64,000 nucleotides of DNA from positions 1-64,000 of the forward strand of contig NZ_ML137198.1 in assembly GCF_004011805.1 (NCBI RefSeq), read 5' to 3'. The position numbers and the translations under genes are program-made. The DNA comes from Piscinibacter defluvii (GTDB lineage: Bacteria > Pseudomonadota > Gammaproteobacteria > Burkholderiales > Burkholderiaceae_C). Under the pieces are notes generated by a model. The model had not been told where the DNA came from, did no database searches, and saw only the letters and a program-made list of their open reading frames with translations. Below are positions 51,924 to 60,346 of this stretch, piece by piece (within the stretch, counting starts at the first letter, position 1; every line of letters begins with the position of its first letter).

Positions 51924-53843
51924 TTAGCGCCCGCCACGGCGGCCTCCGCCGCCGCCGCCACCACCACCGCCGAAGCCCCCGAAGCCGCCCCCGCCGCCGC
52001 CGCCGCGGTTGCCGCCCCGGCCGCCACGGTTCTTGCGATGGAAGGCATCGCCGCCGATGTAGCCGACCGAGGTCTGCATCGGGTCGGGCTGCTTCGGGCC
52101 GCCCTTCTTCTGGCCACCGCCCTGCGCGGGACTGCTGCCGCCCGGACCGAAGCCGCCGCCGCCGCGCGAGAAACCGCGACCGCCGACCCCGGTGCGCGGG
52201 TTCTGCACGAAGCGCTTGTCGAAGGTCTGCTCGAGCGGGTTCGGGATGCGGGCCGGATCGATGTCGAAGTCGTCCTCGTCCTCGAAGCCGGGTTCGCGCG
52301 GCTCGCGCGGCTCGCGCTGGTCGCGCGGCGGCGGCGCGTTGCGGTTGCGGTCGCCCCGGTCGGGCCGGTCGGGCCGGCCGGCCTGCCGTTCGTTGCGCGG
52401 CTTCTGGCGCTGCGGCTCGTTGCCGCGGTTCTGCCCCTGGCCGTCGCGCGGGCCCTGGGCCAGGCGCCGGATGGCGCGCACGTCGCCTTCGGGCAGGTCG
52501 ACCCACACACCGCGCTTGAGCCCGCGCGGCAGCACCACGTTGCCGTAGCGGATGCGGATCAGCCGGCTGACCGTCAGCCCGACGGCGTCGAACAGCTTGC
52601 GCACCTCGCGGTTGCGGCCCTCGGTGATGACGACGCGGTACCAGTGGTTCACGCCCTCGCCGCCCCCGTCGACGATGGAGCGGAACGAGGCCTGCTGGCC
52701 CTCGATCTCGACGCCCTCGAGCAGCTGCTCGCGCTGCTCCTCGGTCAGCGTGCCCAGCACGCGCACGGCGTACTCGCGCTCGACGCCGAAGCGCGGGTGC
52801 ATCAGCTGGTTGGCCAGTTCGCCGGAGGTGGTGAACAGCAGCAGGCCCTCGGTGTTGATGTCGAGCCGGCCGACCGACTGCCACTTGCCCTGCTGCAGGC
52901 GCGGCAGGCGGCGGAACACGGTCGGGCGCTGCTGCGGGTCGTCGTGCGTGACGACCTCGCCCACCGGCTTGTGATACGCGATCACGCGCGGCGGCGGCGG
53001 CTGGATGCGCACCTTGACCGGCTTGCCGTCGAGCGCGATGCGGTCGCCGAACGAGATGCGCTGGCCCACGTGCGCCGGCTCGCCGTTGACCGTGATGCGG
53101 CCTTCCGTGATCAGCTCCTCCATGTCGCGCCGCGAGCCGATGCCGGACTGGGCCAGCACCTTCTGCAGCTTGGGGGCGTCCGGGTCGGCGGCCAGCACGC
53201 GCTTGTGCGGCTCGGCGGCGGCATCCGGCTCGGCGGCGGGGGGCTCCACCACCGGGGCGGCTTCCTCGGCCGGCGCTTCGGCCTCGCTGTCGAAGGTTCC
53301 GGCCAGCACCTCGGCGAACAGCTCGCCGCTGCGCTCCGCGACCGCAGCGGCCGGATCGGGGCTGCCTTCGGGCCGCTCGCCGCGACGGCGATCGCGGCGG
53401 TTGCGGCGCCGGCCGCGGCGTTCGTCGTCGCCGTCGGCGTCGCCGTGGGCCGCGTCGGCATCGTCTGCCGCGGTCGCCTCGCCCGGCGCGGCCTCGGGTT
53501 CGGGGGCCACCGCGGGTGCCACGGCCGACTCCACCACAGCGGCTTCGCGCGGCGGCTCGGCGGCCGGCATGCGCTCGGCCGCCGGCGGGGCCTCGACAGC
53601 CACTGCCGGCGCCGGCGCGGCATCCACCGCCTCGGCCGACGCCGCCGCCACCTTCTTGCGCGGCGCCCGCTTCGGCTTGGGCGCCGGGGTCTCGCTCTCG
53701 CCGGCCGGTTCGGCAGCAGGAGCTGCCGCGTCCGTGGCCGCCGCCACGCGGCGCTTGCGCGCGGGCTTGGGTGCGGGCGACTCCACCGGCTTGTCGACCG
53801 TTTCGTCGGTCGGATCAGGCAGGGATTCGGGCGTGGCGTTCAT
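51924..53843 (-). CDS. rluB: 23S rRNA pseudouridine synthase RluB with long disordered extensions
   Basis: This 639-aa protein has a conserved core of about 230 residues. An S4 RNA-binding domain (about 224-285; [21 protein letters not shown]) precedes the RsuA/RluB catalytic domain, with catalytic Asp328 in [13 protein letters not shown]. The core modifies U2605 of 23S rRNA in E. coli. An Ala/Pro/Glu-rich N-terminal extension of about 215 residues contains Arg clusters. A C-terminal tail of about 180 residues ends in an Arg/Gly repeat of RGG type ([13 protein letters not shown]...RRGGR). E. coli RluB is about 290 aa. The start overlaps the scpB stop. Confidence 0.92.
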   Translation of the reverse strand: MNATPESLPDPTDETVDKPVESPAPKPARKRRVAAATDAAAPAAEPAGESETPAPKPKRAPRKKVAAASAEAVDAAPAPAVAVEAPPAAERMPAAEPPREAAVVESAVAPAVAPEPEAAPGEATAADDADAAHGDADGDDERRGRRRNRRDRRRGERPEGSPDPAAAVAERSGELFAEVLAGTFDSEAEAPAEEAAPVVEPPAAEPDAAAEPHKRVLAADPDAPKLQKVLAQSGIGSRRDMEELITEGRITVNGEPAHVGQRISFGDRIALDGKPVKVRIQPPPPRVIAYHKPVGEVVTHDDPQQRPTVFRRLPRLQQGKWQSVGRLDINTEGLLLFTTSGELANQLMHPRFGVEREYAVRVLGTLTEEQREQLLEGVEIEGQQASFRSIVDGGGEGVNHWYRVVITEGRNREVRKLFDAVGLTVSRLIRIRYGNVVLPRGLKRGVWVDLPEGDVRAIRRLAQGPRDGQGQNRGNEPQRQKPRNERQAGRPDRPDRGDRNRNAPPPRDQREPREPREPGFEDEDDFDIDPARIPNPLEQTFDKRFVQNPRTGVGGRGFSRGGGGFGPGGSSPAQGGGQKKGGPKQPDPMQTSVGYIGGDAFHRKNRGGRGGNRGGGGGGGFGGFGGGGGGGGGGRRGGR

Positions 53844-54634
53844 GCTTCGGGTTCCAACGGGGCGGACGGGGCCGCGGGCTCGACGGGGACATCGGGGAGC
53901 GGGGATTCGGGGGAGGCGTCGGCAACCGGCGCTTCGGCAGACACCGGTTCGGCGGGCGCGGCGTCGACGGGCGCGGCGTCGACGGGGGCAGGCTCGGCGA
54001 GGGGCCCTTCAGCGGCCGCGGCCTCGGCCGCGGGGGCCGCCTCGTCCAGGGGCAGCGAGCCCTGGGCTTCGATCAGTGCGGGCTGCTGCGGCAGCACCTC
54101 GGCCAGCATTGCGCCGGCGGAGGGGGCGCCTTCGAGCGTGGGCAGTTGCTCGAGGCTGGCCAGGCCCAGGTCGTCGAGGAACTGGCGCGTGGTCGCGAAC
54201 AGCGCCGGCCGGCCCGGAGCCTCGCGGTAGCCGATCGCCTCGACCCAGCCGCGGTCCTCGAGCTGCTTGATGATCTGGCTGGCGACGGTGACGCCGCGAA
54301 TCTCCTCGATGTCGCCGCGCGTCACCGGCTGGCGGTAGGCGATGATCGCCAGCGTCTCCATCACCGCCCGCGAGTACTTGGGCGGCTTCTCGGGGTTCAG
54401 CCGGTCGAGGAATTCGCGCATCTCGGGCCGGCTCTGGAAGCGCCACCCGTTGGCCAGTGCCACCAGCTCGACGCCGCGCCCCTCCCACTCGCGCGTGAGC
54501 TCGTCGAGCAGCGCACGCAGGGTGTCCGGGCCCAGCTCGTCGGCGAACAGGCTGCGCATGTCGCGCAGGTGCAGCGGCTGGCTCGCGCAGATGAGCGCGG
54601 TCTCGAGGACGCGCTTGGCATCCTGTGTGTTCAT
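53840..54634 (-). CDS. scpB: Segregation and condensation protein B
   Basis: This 264-aa winged-helix kleisin partner binds ScpA and SMC for chromosome condensation. Residues about 5-175 match the family: [50 protein letters not shown] and [18 protein letters not shown]. The C-terminal 90 residues are Ala/Pro/Glu-rich and unconserved, and include a 15-base duplication encoding APVDA twice. An in-frame TTG at 54646 is a possible alternative start. It is the first gene of the long minus-strand block. Confidence 0.94.
   Translation of the reverse strand: MNTQDAKRVLETALICASQPLHLRDMRSLFADELGPDTLRALLDELTREWEGRGVELVALANGWRFQSRPEMREFLDRLNPEKPPKYSRAVMETLAIIAYRQPVTRGDIEEIRGVTVASQIIKQLEDRGWVEAIGYREAPGRPALFATTRQFLDDLGLASLEQLPTLEGAPSAGAMLAEVLPQQPALIEAQGSLPLDEAAPAAEAAAAEGPLAEPAPVDAAPVDAAPAEPVSAEAPVADASPESPLPDVPVEPAAPSAPLEPEA
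53956..53985 (-). repeat. 15-bp tandem duplication in the scpB 3' region
   Basis: GCGCGGCGTCGACGG occurs twice in direct succession (53956-53970 and 53971-53985), duplicating the peptide APVDA in the low-complexity tail of ScpB. It is a small slippage product in a disordered region. Confidence 0.85.
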
Positions 54635-54855
54635 GGATCCTGTCAAATCCTGGGCCGGGTGCAGCCGGCCGGTTCGTAGCCTGGTGTTGCTTGGAGCCGG
54701 GGCGGCGCATGGCGCATCACCCTCGGCGATCGGGCCGCGTACCTCTCTGCGACCCGGGCCGCCGGACCTCCTGGCCCGGCTTGCTCACCGGCTCTCGACC
54801 CTGTTGCACCACCCCATGGGCGGCGAGGCGGGTCGGAGCGAATGGCGGCATTGTA
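54635..54855 (-). promoter_or_regulatory. Promoter and structured leader of the scpB operon
   Basis: A TACAAT -10 on the minus strand (54850-54855) predicts a start near 54843 and a leader of about 210 bases, unusually long for this window. CCGGCTC (54788-54794) can pair with GAGCCGG (54694-54700) to close a domain. Inside it are a 7-bp hairpin (54754-54760 with 54773-54779) and a 6-bp hairpin (54716-54721 with 54725-54730, one wobble). A short open frame of 24 codons (54717 to 54643) ends 8 bases before scpB. No known riboswitch class was recognised. Confidence 0.45.
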
Positions 54856-54884
54856 CCCAAGGCGCCGCGGCCCCGTTCAGGAAT

Positions 54885-55853
54885 TCACGCCGCGCGCAAC
54901 ACCGCCTGCCAGGCCGCCTCGAAGTCCGGCGGCGCCGGCGCCTCGAACGCAAGCGCCCTGCCGCTCACCGGATGCACGAACGCCAGGTGCTGCGCATGCA
55001 GGGCCTGGCGCACCATGCCGAGCGCCGGCGCGCCGCCGTAAAGCGCATCGGCCACCAGCGCGTGGCCGCGCTGCGCGAGGTGCACGCGGATCTGGTGCGT
55101 GCGCCCGGTGTGCAGGGTGCAGCGCAGCGCGCTGCAGCCCTGCCCGACGGCGACCCGCTCGACATCGGTGCGGGCCGGCTTGCCGCCCGCCAGCACGGCC
55201 ATGCGCACCCGCGAGCGCGGGTCGCGGCCGATCGGCGCCTCGATGCTGAAGGCCGCCTCGGCCACCGCGCCGTGGGCGATCGCGTGGTAGCGGCGCTGCA
55301 CCTCGCGCGCGGCGATGGCGCGCACCAGCGCGGTCATCGCCGGCAGCGTCTTGGCCACCACCATCAGGCCGGAGGTGTCTTTGTCGAGCCGGTGCACGAT
55401 GCCGGCGCGCGGCAGGGCCGCCGCGCCGCGGTGATGGGCCAGCAGCGCGTTGAGCAGCGTTCCGGACCAGTTGCCCGCCGCCGGGTGCACCACCAGGCCG
55501 GCCGGCTTGTCGAGCACCAGCAGCGCCTCGTCCTCGTGCACGATCTGCAGCGCAATGGCCTGCGGGACGAAGGCGCGGCTCTCCTCGGTGGGCACGAGCA
55601 GCACCTCGACACGCTGCCCCGCCTTGACACGGCGCGACGCGGCGTCCGCGACGCGGTCATCGACCCGCACATGCCCCTTCGCGATCAGCGTCTGCAGGTG
55701 GCTGCGCGAGAACTCCCCGGCCAGCGCCACCAGCAGCTTGTCGAGCCGCTCGCCGTGCTGCTGCGCGCCCACCGTCGCGCTGCGCCGCTCGGGCTCCTCG
55801 CTGCCGGGCTCCGCGGGGCCGTCCGCCGAGGGGTCGGCGAGGGGGTCAACCAT
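54885..55853 (-). CDS. rluD: 23S rRNA pseudouridine synthase RluD
   Basis: This 322-aa enzyme makes pseudouridines in helix 69 of 23S rRNA (1911/1915/1917 in E. coli). An S4 domain (about 35-95; ERLDKLLVALAGEFSRSHLQTLI) precedes the catalytic domain, with Asp157 in HRLDKDTSGLMVVAK. Its ATG (55853) overlaps the bamD promoter, and the pair is divergent, as in many proteobacteria. The ribosome-binding site (AGGAG) is rather far from the ATG, about 14 bases. Confidence 0.95.
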   Translation of the reverse strand: MVDPLADPSADGPAEPGSEEPERRSATVGAQQHGERLDKLLVALAGEFSRSHLQTLIAKGHVRVDDRVADAASRRVKAGQRVEVLLVPTEESRAFVPQAIALQIVHEDEALLVLDKPAGLVVHPAAGNWSGTLLNALLAHHRGAAALPRAGIVHRLDKDTSGLMVVAKTLPAMTALVRAIAAREVQRRYHAIAHGAVAEAAFSIEAPIGRDPRSRVRMAVLAGGKPARTDVERVAVGQGCSALRCTLHTGRTHQIRVHLAQRGHALVADALYGGAPALGMVRQALHAQHLAFVHPVSGRALAFEAPAPPDFEAAWQAVLRAA

Positions 55854-55858
55854 ATAAT
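55853..55858 (+). promoter_or_regulatory. Consensus -10 box for bamD overlapping the rluD start codon
   Basis: A perfect TATAAT on the plus strand lies 59 bases upstream of the bamD ATG, and its first base is part of the rluD start codon on the other strand. The -35 region is G-rich and poor. Polymerase binding here would physically overlap the start of rluD. Confidence 0.5.
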
Positions 55859-55916
55859 CGCTCGCTTCTCCTGACGCCTCGTGCGCCGCCTCCTGCCGCG
55901 CCGCACCGACGACCCG

Positions 55917-56714
55917 ATGCGACTGCTCCGCTCCCCTGCCCTGCTGCTGGCTGCCACCGTGATGCTGGCCGCCTGCGGCTCGACGCCGCCGGACGAGACG
56001 GCCAACTGGAGCCCCGAGAAATTGTATGCAGAGGCCAAGGACGAGCTGGCCGCAGGCAGCTACGACCGCGCGGCCAAGCTGCTCGAGCGGCTCGAGGGCC
56101 GCGCCGCCGGCACGCCGCTGGCGCAGCAGGCGCAGATCGAGCGTGCCTACGTGCTCTACAAGACCGGCGAGAAGGCGCAGGCGCTGTCGGTGCTGGAGCG
56201 CTTCATCAAGCTGCACCCCAGCAGCCCGGGCCTGGACTACGCGATGTACCTGCAGGGCCTGGTCAACTTCAACGACAACCTCGGCATCCTGGGCAGCCTG
56301 TCGCGCCAGGACCTGTCCGAGCGCGACCAGCAGGCCGCGCGCGACGCCTTCCAGTCCTTCAAGCAGCTGGTCGACCAGTTCCCGAACTCGGTGTATGCCC
56401 AGGATGCGCGCCAGCGCATGAACTACATCGTCAACTCGCTGGCCGCCTACGAGGTGCACGTGGCGCGCTACTACTTCCGGCGCGGCGCCTACGTGGCCGC
56501 CGCGAACCGCGCGCAGCAGACGCTGCTGGAGTTCCAGACCACCCCCTCGGTCGAGGAGGCGCTCTACATCATGGTGCAGAGCTACGACCGGCTCGGCCTG
56601 AGCGAGCTGCGCGACGATGCCGCGCGCGTGCTGCAGAAGAACTTCCCCGACAGCCGCTTCGCCGCGCAGGGCCTCTCGAAGGAACGCGCACGCGCCTGGT
56701 GGCAGTTCTGGTAG
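55917..56714 (+). CDS. bamD: Outer-membrane assembly lipoprotein BamD
   Basis: This 265-aa lipoprotein has a signal peptide and lipobox (LAAC, Cys20 of MRLLRSPALLLAATVMLAAC) and five TPR repeats (YAEAKDELAAGSYDRAAKLLERLE, RYYFRRGAYVAAANRAQQTL). It is the essential partner that couples BamA to the Bam complex. A GTG at 55881 is an alternative start, but the ATG at 55917 gives a proper lipoprotein signal. It is convergent with the helicase gene, four bases apart. Confidence 0.95.
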   Translation: MRLLRSPALLLAATVMLAACGSTPPDETANWSPEKLYAEAKDELAAGSYDRAAKLLERLEGRAAGTPLAQQAQIERAYVLYKTGEKAQALSVLERFIKLHPSSPGLDYAMYLQGLVNFNDNLGILGSLSRQDLSERDQQAARDAFQSFKQLVDQFPNSVYAQDARQRMNYIVNSLAAYEVHVARYYFRRGAYVAAANRAQQTLLEFQTTPSVEEALYIMVQSYDRLGLSELRDDAARVLQKNFPDSRFAAQGLSKERARAWWQFW

Positions 56715-56718
56715 CCGC

Positions 56719-58695
56719 TCAGCCCGCCTCGCACGCCGCCAGCGTTTCCAGCCAGGCCAGGGCCGACGCCTCGTCGGGCACGCGTGTCATCGGCGGCAGC
56801 GCCTCGCGCAGGCGGCGCCCGTAGTTCATGCCCGCCATGCGCGGGTCGCACACCACCAGCAGGCCGCGGTCGGTCTCGCTGCGGATCAGCCGCCCGGCCC
56901 CCTGCTTGAGCGACACCGCCGCCTCGGCGATGAAGTAGTCGGCGAAGGCGTTGCGGCCCCGTGCCTCGAGCCGCTTGACGCGCGCCTCCACCAGCGGGTC
57001 GTTGGGCGGCGGGAACGGCAGCTTGTCGATCAGCACGCACTGCAGCGCGTCGCCGACCACGTCGATGCCCTCCCAGAAGCTCTGCGAGCCCACCAGCACC
57101 GAGCGCGGCTCGGCCAGGAACTGCTGCATCAGCGCGCGCTTGGGCGCCTGGCCCTGCACCAGCACCTGCAGCGCGTCGCCGTGGGCCTCGAACTCGGCGC
57201 GCAGCGCGTCGCCGATCGCCTGCAGCGCGCGCAGCGTGGTCGTCAGCACGAAGGTGCGGCCACCGAGCGCCCGCGCGCAGCGCGAGGCCAGCAGCGCCAC
57301 GCTCGCGGCATGGCGCGGTTCGTTGGGCTTGGGAAAGCCGGCCGGGATGTACAGCCGCGCATGCGCCGGGTAGTCGAACGGGCTGCCCACGCGCAGGGCG
57401 CGCGCATCCTCCAGGCCGGCGGCCTCGGTGAACCAGCTCAGGCGCTCGTCGTCGCCGAGCGTCGCGGAGGTGAAGATCCAGGCCCGGCGCCCGGTGCTGC
57501 GCTGCTCGCGCAGCGCGTCGCGGATGTCCAGCGGCGACTCGACCAGCCGCGCCTGGTGCGGCGAGACGTCGATCCAGCGCACCTGGCCGGTGGCCGCCTC
57601 GGCGGCGAAGCGATCGGCCAGCGCCGCCAGGCCGAGCGCCCGCTCCCCGAGCTTGACGAAGTCCGGCGCGAGCTCGCTGACCGTGGCCAGCCCCTCGGCC
57701 GCCGACCGGCAGGCGCGCCCGAGCGCGGCGAGCGCGTCGACGAACTCGGCGCGGCCGGCACGTTCCTCCCAGCGCAGCTTGAGCGTGCCGCGCAACTCGC
57801 GCAGCGGGCCGGCCACCGCCAGGCGCAGCTCGCGCGCGGCGCGGTCGACGCCGGCCGACAGCTCCGGCCAGGGCACCAGGCCACGCGCCTGCTGCAGCCC
57901 GGCGCCGAGCATGTCGCGCGCGAAGTCGATCGCCTGCGCGCTGCCGAGCGTGGTGCCGAGGAACTGCACACCCGCCTCCGCAAGCTGGTGCGCCTCGTCG
58001 AACACCGCCACCTCGACGCTGGGCAGCAGCTCGGCCACGCCGCTGTCGCGCAGGGCCATGTCGGCGAAGAACAGGTGGTGGTTGACCACCACCAGGTCCG
58101 CCGCCATCGCCTCGCGCCGCGCCCGCACGACGTGGCAGCGCTTGTACTCCGGGCATTCGCTGCCGAGGCAGTTCTCGCGCGTCGAGGTGACCAGCGGGAT
58201 CACGCTGCTGCGTTCGTCCAGGCCTTCCATCTCGGCCAGGTCGCCGGTGGCGGTGGTCTGCGCCCATTGCTCGACCTTGGCGAGCGTGCGCACCGCGAAG
58301 CGGTCGGGCAGCGTGGCCGAGTGGCGCGCCTGCGCCAGGCGGTGGTGGCACAGGTAGCTGGCGCGGCCCTTGAGCAGCGCGATCGTCACCGGCACCTGCA
58401 GCGCATCGCGCAGGCGCGGCAGGTCGCGCAGGAAGAGCTGGTCCTGCAGGCTCTTGGTGGCCGTGCTGACCAGCGCGCGGGCCCCGGACAGCAGCGTCGG
58501 CACCAGGTAGGCGTAGGTCTTGCCGACGCCGGTGCCGGCCTCGGCCACCAGGCTCTCGCGCGCCTCGATCGCCTCGGCCACGGCCTGTGCCATCTGCAGC
58601 TGCGCGCTGCGCTCGACGTGGCGCGCATCGGCACGCGCCAGCGCGCCGCCGGCGGCCAGCGCGTCGTGGCTGGCCCGGACCAGCGACAGCGTCAT
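56719..58695 (-). CDS. DinG/YoaA-type ATP-dependent DNA helicase
   Basis: This 658-aa XPD-like superfamily 2 helicase has Walker A AEAGTGVGKTYAYLVP (about 51-66) and the DEAH box VAVFDEAHQLAE. An iron-sulfur cluster region has Cys in SYLCHHRL and ENCLGSECPEYKRCHVV. Motif VI lies in QGAGRLIRSETDRG. The family unwinds DNA with 5'-3' polarity and acts in repair, R-loop removal or, for YoaA, with the Pol III chi subunit. DinG versus YoaA cannot be separated with certainty here; the architecture fits YoaA. It overlaps the small upstream gene by four bases. Confidence 0.9.
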   Translation of the reverse strand: MTLSLVRASHDALAAGGALARADARHVERSAQLQMAQAVAEAIEARESLVAEAGTGVGKTYAYLVPTLLSGARALVSTATKSLQDQLFLRDLPRLRDALQVPVTIALLKGRASYLCHHRLAQARHSATLPDRFAVRTLAKVEQWAQTTATGDLAEMEGLDERSSVIPLVTSTRENCLGSECPEYKRCHVVRARREAMAADLVVVNHHLFFADMALRDSGVAELLPSVEVAVFDEAHQLAEAGVQFLGTTLGSAQAIDFARDMLGAGLQQARGLVPWPELSAGVDRAARELRLAVAGPLRELRGTLKLRWEERAGRAEFVDALAALGRACRSAAEGLATVSELAPDFVKLGERALGLAALADRFAAEAATGQVRWIDVSPHQARLVESPLDIRDALREQRSTGRRAWIFTSATLGDDERLSWFTEAAGLEDARALRVGSPFDYPAHARLYIPAGFPKPNEPRHAASVALLASRCARALGGRTFVLTTTLRALQAIGDALRAEFEAHGDALQVLVQGQAPKRALMQQFLAEPRSVLVGSQSFWEGIDVVGDALQCVLIDKLPFPPPNDPLVEARVKRLEARGRNAFADYFIAEAAVSLKQGAGRLIRSETDRGLLVVCDPRMAGMNYGRRLREALPPMTRVPDEASALAWLETLAACEAG

Positions 58696-58895
58696 GCCGG
58701 CTCGGGCGGATCGAGCTCGGCCTCGAGGCGCGCGATCATGTCGCGCAGCATCAGCCGGCGCTTCTTGAGGCGACGCAGGGCGAGCTCGTCGAGCGGCCGT
58801 TCCTCGGCCGCGCGGTCGATCAGGCTGTCGAGGTCTGCATGTTCGATGCGCAGTTCGATCAGCCGGCGCGGCAGGGAATGCAGGTCGTTGTCCAT
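58692..58895 (-). CDS. YdcH/DUF465 family small protein
   Basis: This 67-aa charged helical protein matches the DUF465 pattern (LIELRIEHADLDSLID...LDELALRRLKKRRLMLRDMIARLEAEL), predicted as a helical hairpin or coiled coil. The function is unknown. It overlaps the helicase start by four bases and is likely co-transcribed with it from the TATAAT box at 58947-58952. Confidence 0.85.
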   Translation of the reverse strand: MDNDLHSLPRRLIELRIEHADLDSLIDRAAEERPLDELALRRLKKRRLMLRDMIARLEAELDPPEPA

Positions 58896-58946
58896 CGGCG
58901 CGCGACGAAGGTCGCGGAATTCGGCCGGTCCGCAGGCAGGGGAGGG

Positions 58947-58952
58947 ATTATA
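58947..58952 (-). promoter_or_regulatory. Consensus -10 box for the ydcH-like/helicase operon
   Basis: The minus strand reads TATAAT, giving a leader of about 45 bases to the DUF465 gene. On the plus strand the same spot reads ATTATAGT, with TATAGT at 58949-58954 just nine bases before the PP2C start codon, so it may serve both directions. Confidence 0.45.
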
Positions 58953-58962
58953 GTTTTCGACC

Positions 58963-59730
58963 ATGAGCACCACGTCCGTCGGCTTCCGCCTGTCCGCCGC
59001 CACCGGCATCCACAAGGGGGACCGCGCCTACCAGCAGGACCAGGTGCAGATCTACCCGCACCTGCGCGTGCCGGGCTGCGTGATGGGCGTGGTGGCCGAC
59101 GGCATGGGCGGCAAGAGCGGCGGGCGCAAGGCCGCCGACCAGGTGATCATGACGGCGCAGCAGATCTTCGAACGCTACGCCCCGAACCGCGACGACACGG
59201 CCGAGGCGCTCAAGCAGCTGGTGCTCGAGTCGCACCTGATGATCAAGCTGACCGCGATCACCTCCGAGGAGGAGCCGCACAGCACGGTGGCCGCATTCAT
59301 CATCGGGCCGGCACGCGACTGCCACGTGATCCACGCCGGCGATTCGCGCGTCTACCACTTCCGCGGCGCCGAGATGGTGTCGCGCACGCTCGACCACTCC
59401 TACGTGCAGCGCCTCGTCGCCGAGGGCTCGATCAGCGAGGAGGAGGCGAACAACCACCCGCAGTCGAACCTGCTGACCGGCTGCCTGGGCACGCACCAGG
59501 ACCCGCCGATCACGCCCGGGCACGTCGAGCGCCTGGAGATCGGCGACAGCATCCTCGCCTGCAGCGACGGGCTGTGGCACTACTTCACCCCGCGCGAGCT
59601 GGGGGCGATCGTGCACGCGCTTCCCCCGCGCGAGGCCGGCGAGATGCTGGTCAGCAAGGCGCGCCAGCGCGCCCGTGGCGGCGGCGACAACCTGTCGCTG
59701 GCGCTGGTGCGCGTCGAAGCGCTGGCCTGA
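58963..59730 (+). CDS. PP2C-family serine/threonine phosphatase
   Basis: This 255-aa metal-dependent phosphatase has its conserved acidic motifs: YQQDQV (Asp26), VVADGMGG (Asp46), HAGDSRVYHF, LACSDGLWHYF and GGDNLSLALV. It is a single domain with no transmembrane or sensor region, acting in the cytoplasm. No partner kinase gene is next to it. Substrates are unknown. A possible -10 (TATAGT, 58949-58954) would give a leaderless or nearly leaderless mRNA, since no Shine-Dalgarno sequence is placed correctly. Confidence 0.92.
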   Translation: MSTTSVGFRLSAATGIHKGDRAYQQDQVQIYPHLRVPGCVMGVVADGMGGKSGGRKAADQVIMTAQQIFERYAPNRDDTAEALKQLVLESHLMIKLTAITSEEEPHSTVAAFIIGPARDCHVIHAGDSRVYHFRGAEMVSRTLDHSYVQRLVAEGSISEEEANNHPQSNLLTGCLGTHQDPPITPGHVERLEIGDSILACSDGLWHYFTPRELGAIVHALPPREAGEMLVSKARQRARGGGDNLSLALVRVEALA

Positions 59731-59749
59731 GGGTCGGAAGGTCCGCGGT

Positions 59750-60346
59750 TCAGGGCGCCGATGCCGGCGGCAGCGGCGCCGACGGCTTCTTGCCCGAAGC
59801 GGCCCGCTCGGCGGCGCGGCGCTGCGCATCCTCGCGGTGGGCCTGGGCCTCGCGCTGGCGCGCCTCGTAGCGTGCGCGCTTGCGTTCCTCGGCCGCCGAG
59901 CGTGCGGCCGACGCGGCACTGGCCGGCGCGGCCGGCGTCACGGCCGCGCGGCCGGCGCGAGGCGCGACGATGCGCATCGGTGCCTCCCGCGCGCGCGCCT
60001 CGCCGGCCGGCTGGCGCTGGCGCGACTCCTCGGCGCTCACCTTGTCGCGGATCGTCGCCATGCGCTCGGCGGCACGCTGCTTGCGCTGCGCCTCGTCGAG
60101 CAGGGCCTGCTGGCGGCGCAGCACGATCAGCTTCTCGCGCCGCGCGGCCCGTGCCTCCTCGATGCAGGGCGTGACCGCGAAGCGGCCCTGGCATTCGCGC
60201 ACCTGTTCGGCGTAGGCCGATTCGGCGGCCCGGCGCTCGGCGGCGATGCGCGCGCGCTCCTGCGCATCGCTGCCGGGCGGCTGGGCCGCGTGCAGCGGCA
60301 GCCAGGCGCCCAGGGCGAGTACGGCGAGCGCGACGAGCGGTCTCAT
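59750..60346 (-). CDS. Exported Arg/Ala-rich helical protein of unknown function
   Basis: I do not recognise a named family. This 198-aa protein starts with a signal peptide (about 1-20, MRPLVALAVLALGAWLPLHA). A charged helical region follows, with a Cys pair spaced nine apart (VRECQGRFAVTPCIEEARAARREK, about 50-73). Then come a long Arg/Glu/Ala coiled-coil-like stretch and an Ala/Pro tail. The Cys pair could form a periplasmic disulfide. It overlaps the zapE stop by four bases (ATGA), so it is translated from the zapE message. Confidence 0.75.
   Translation of the reverse strand: MRPLVALAVLALGAWLPLHAAQPPGSDAQERARIAAERRAAESAYAEQVRECQGRFAVTPCIEEARAARREKLIVLRRQQALLDEAQRKQRAAERMATIRDKVSAEESRQRQPAGEARAREAPMRIVAPRAGRAAVTPAAPASAASAARSAAEERKRARYEARQREAQAHREDAQRRAAERAASGKKPSAPLPPASAP

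Noticed and set aside
53111-53623. Arg/Pro-rich minus-strand frame inside the rluB N-terminal extension
   Set aside because: It is an out-of-frame reading of a biased, repetitive coding region. The rluB frame continues through it to a conserved core.
54750-54800. Cobalamin-riboswitch-like words (GCCGGTGAGCAAGCCGG and GCCAGGAG) in the scpB leader
   Set aside because: Other conserved B12-box elements are missing, the order is wrong, and scpB is not a cobalamin-regulated gene.
54680-54850. Possible 4.5S SRP RNA or RNase P RNA in the scpB upstream gap
   Set aside because: The conserved GGTCAGGTCCGGAAGGAAGCA-type core of SRP RNA and the RNase P core are absent on both strands.
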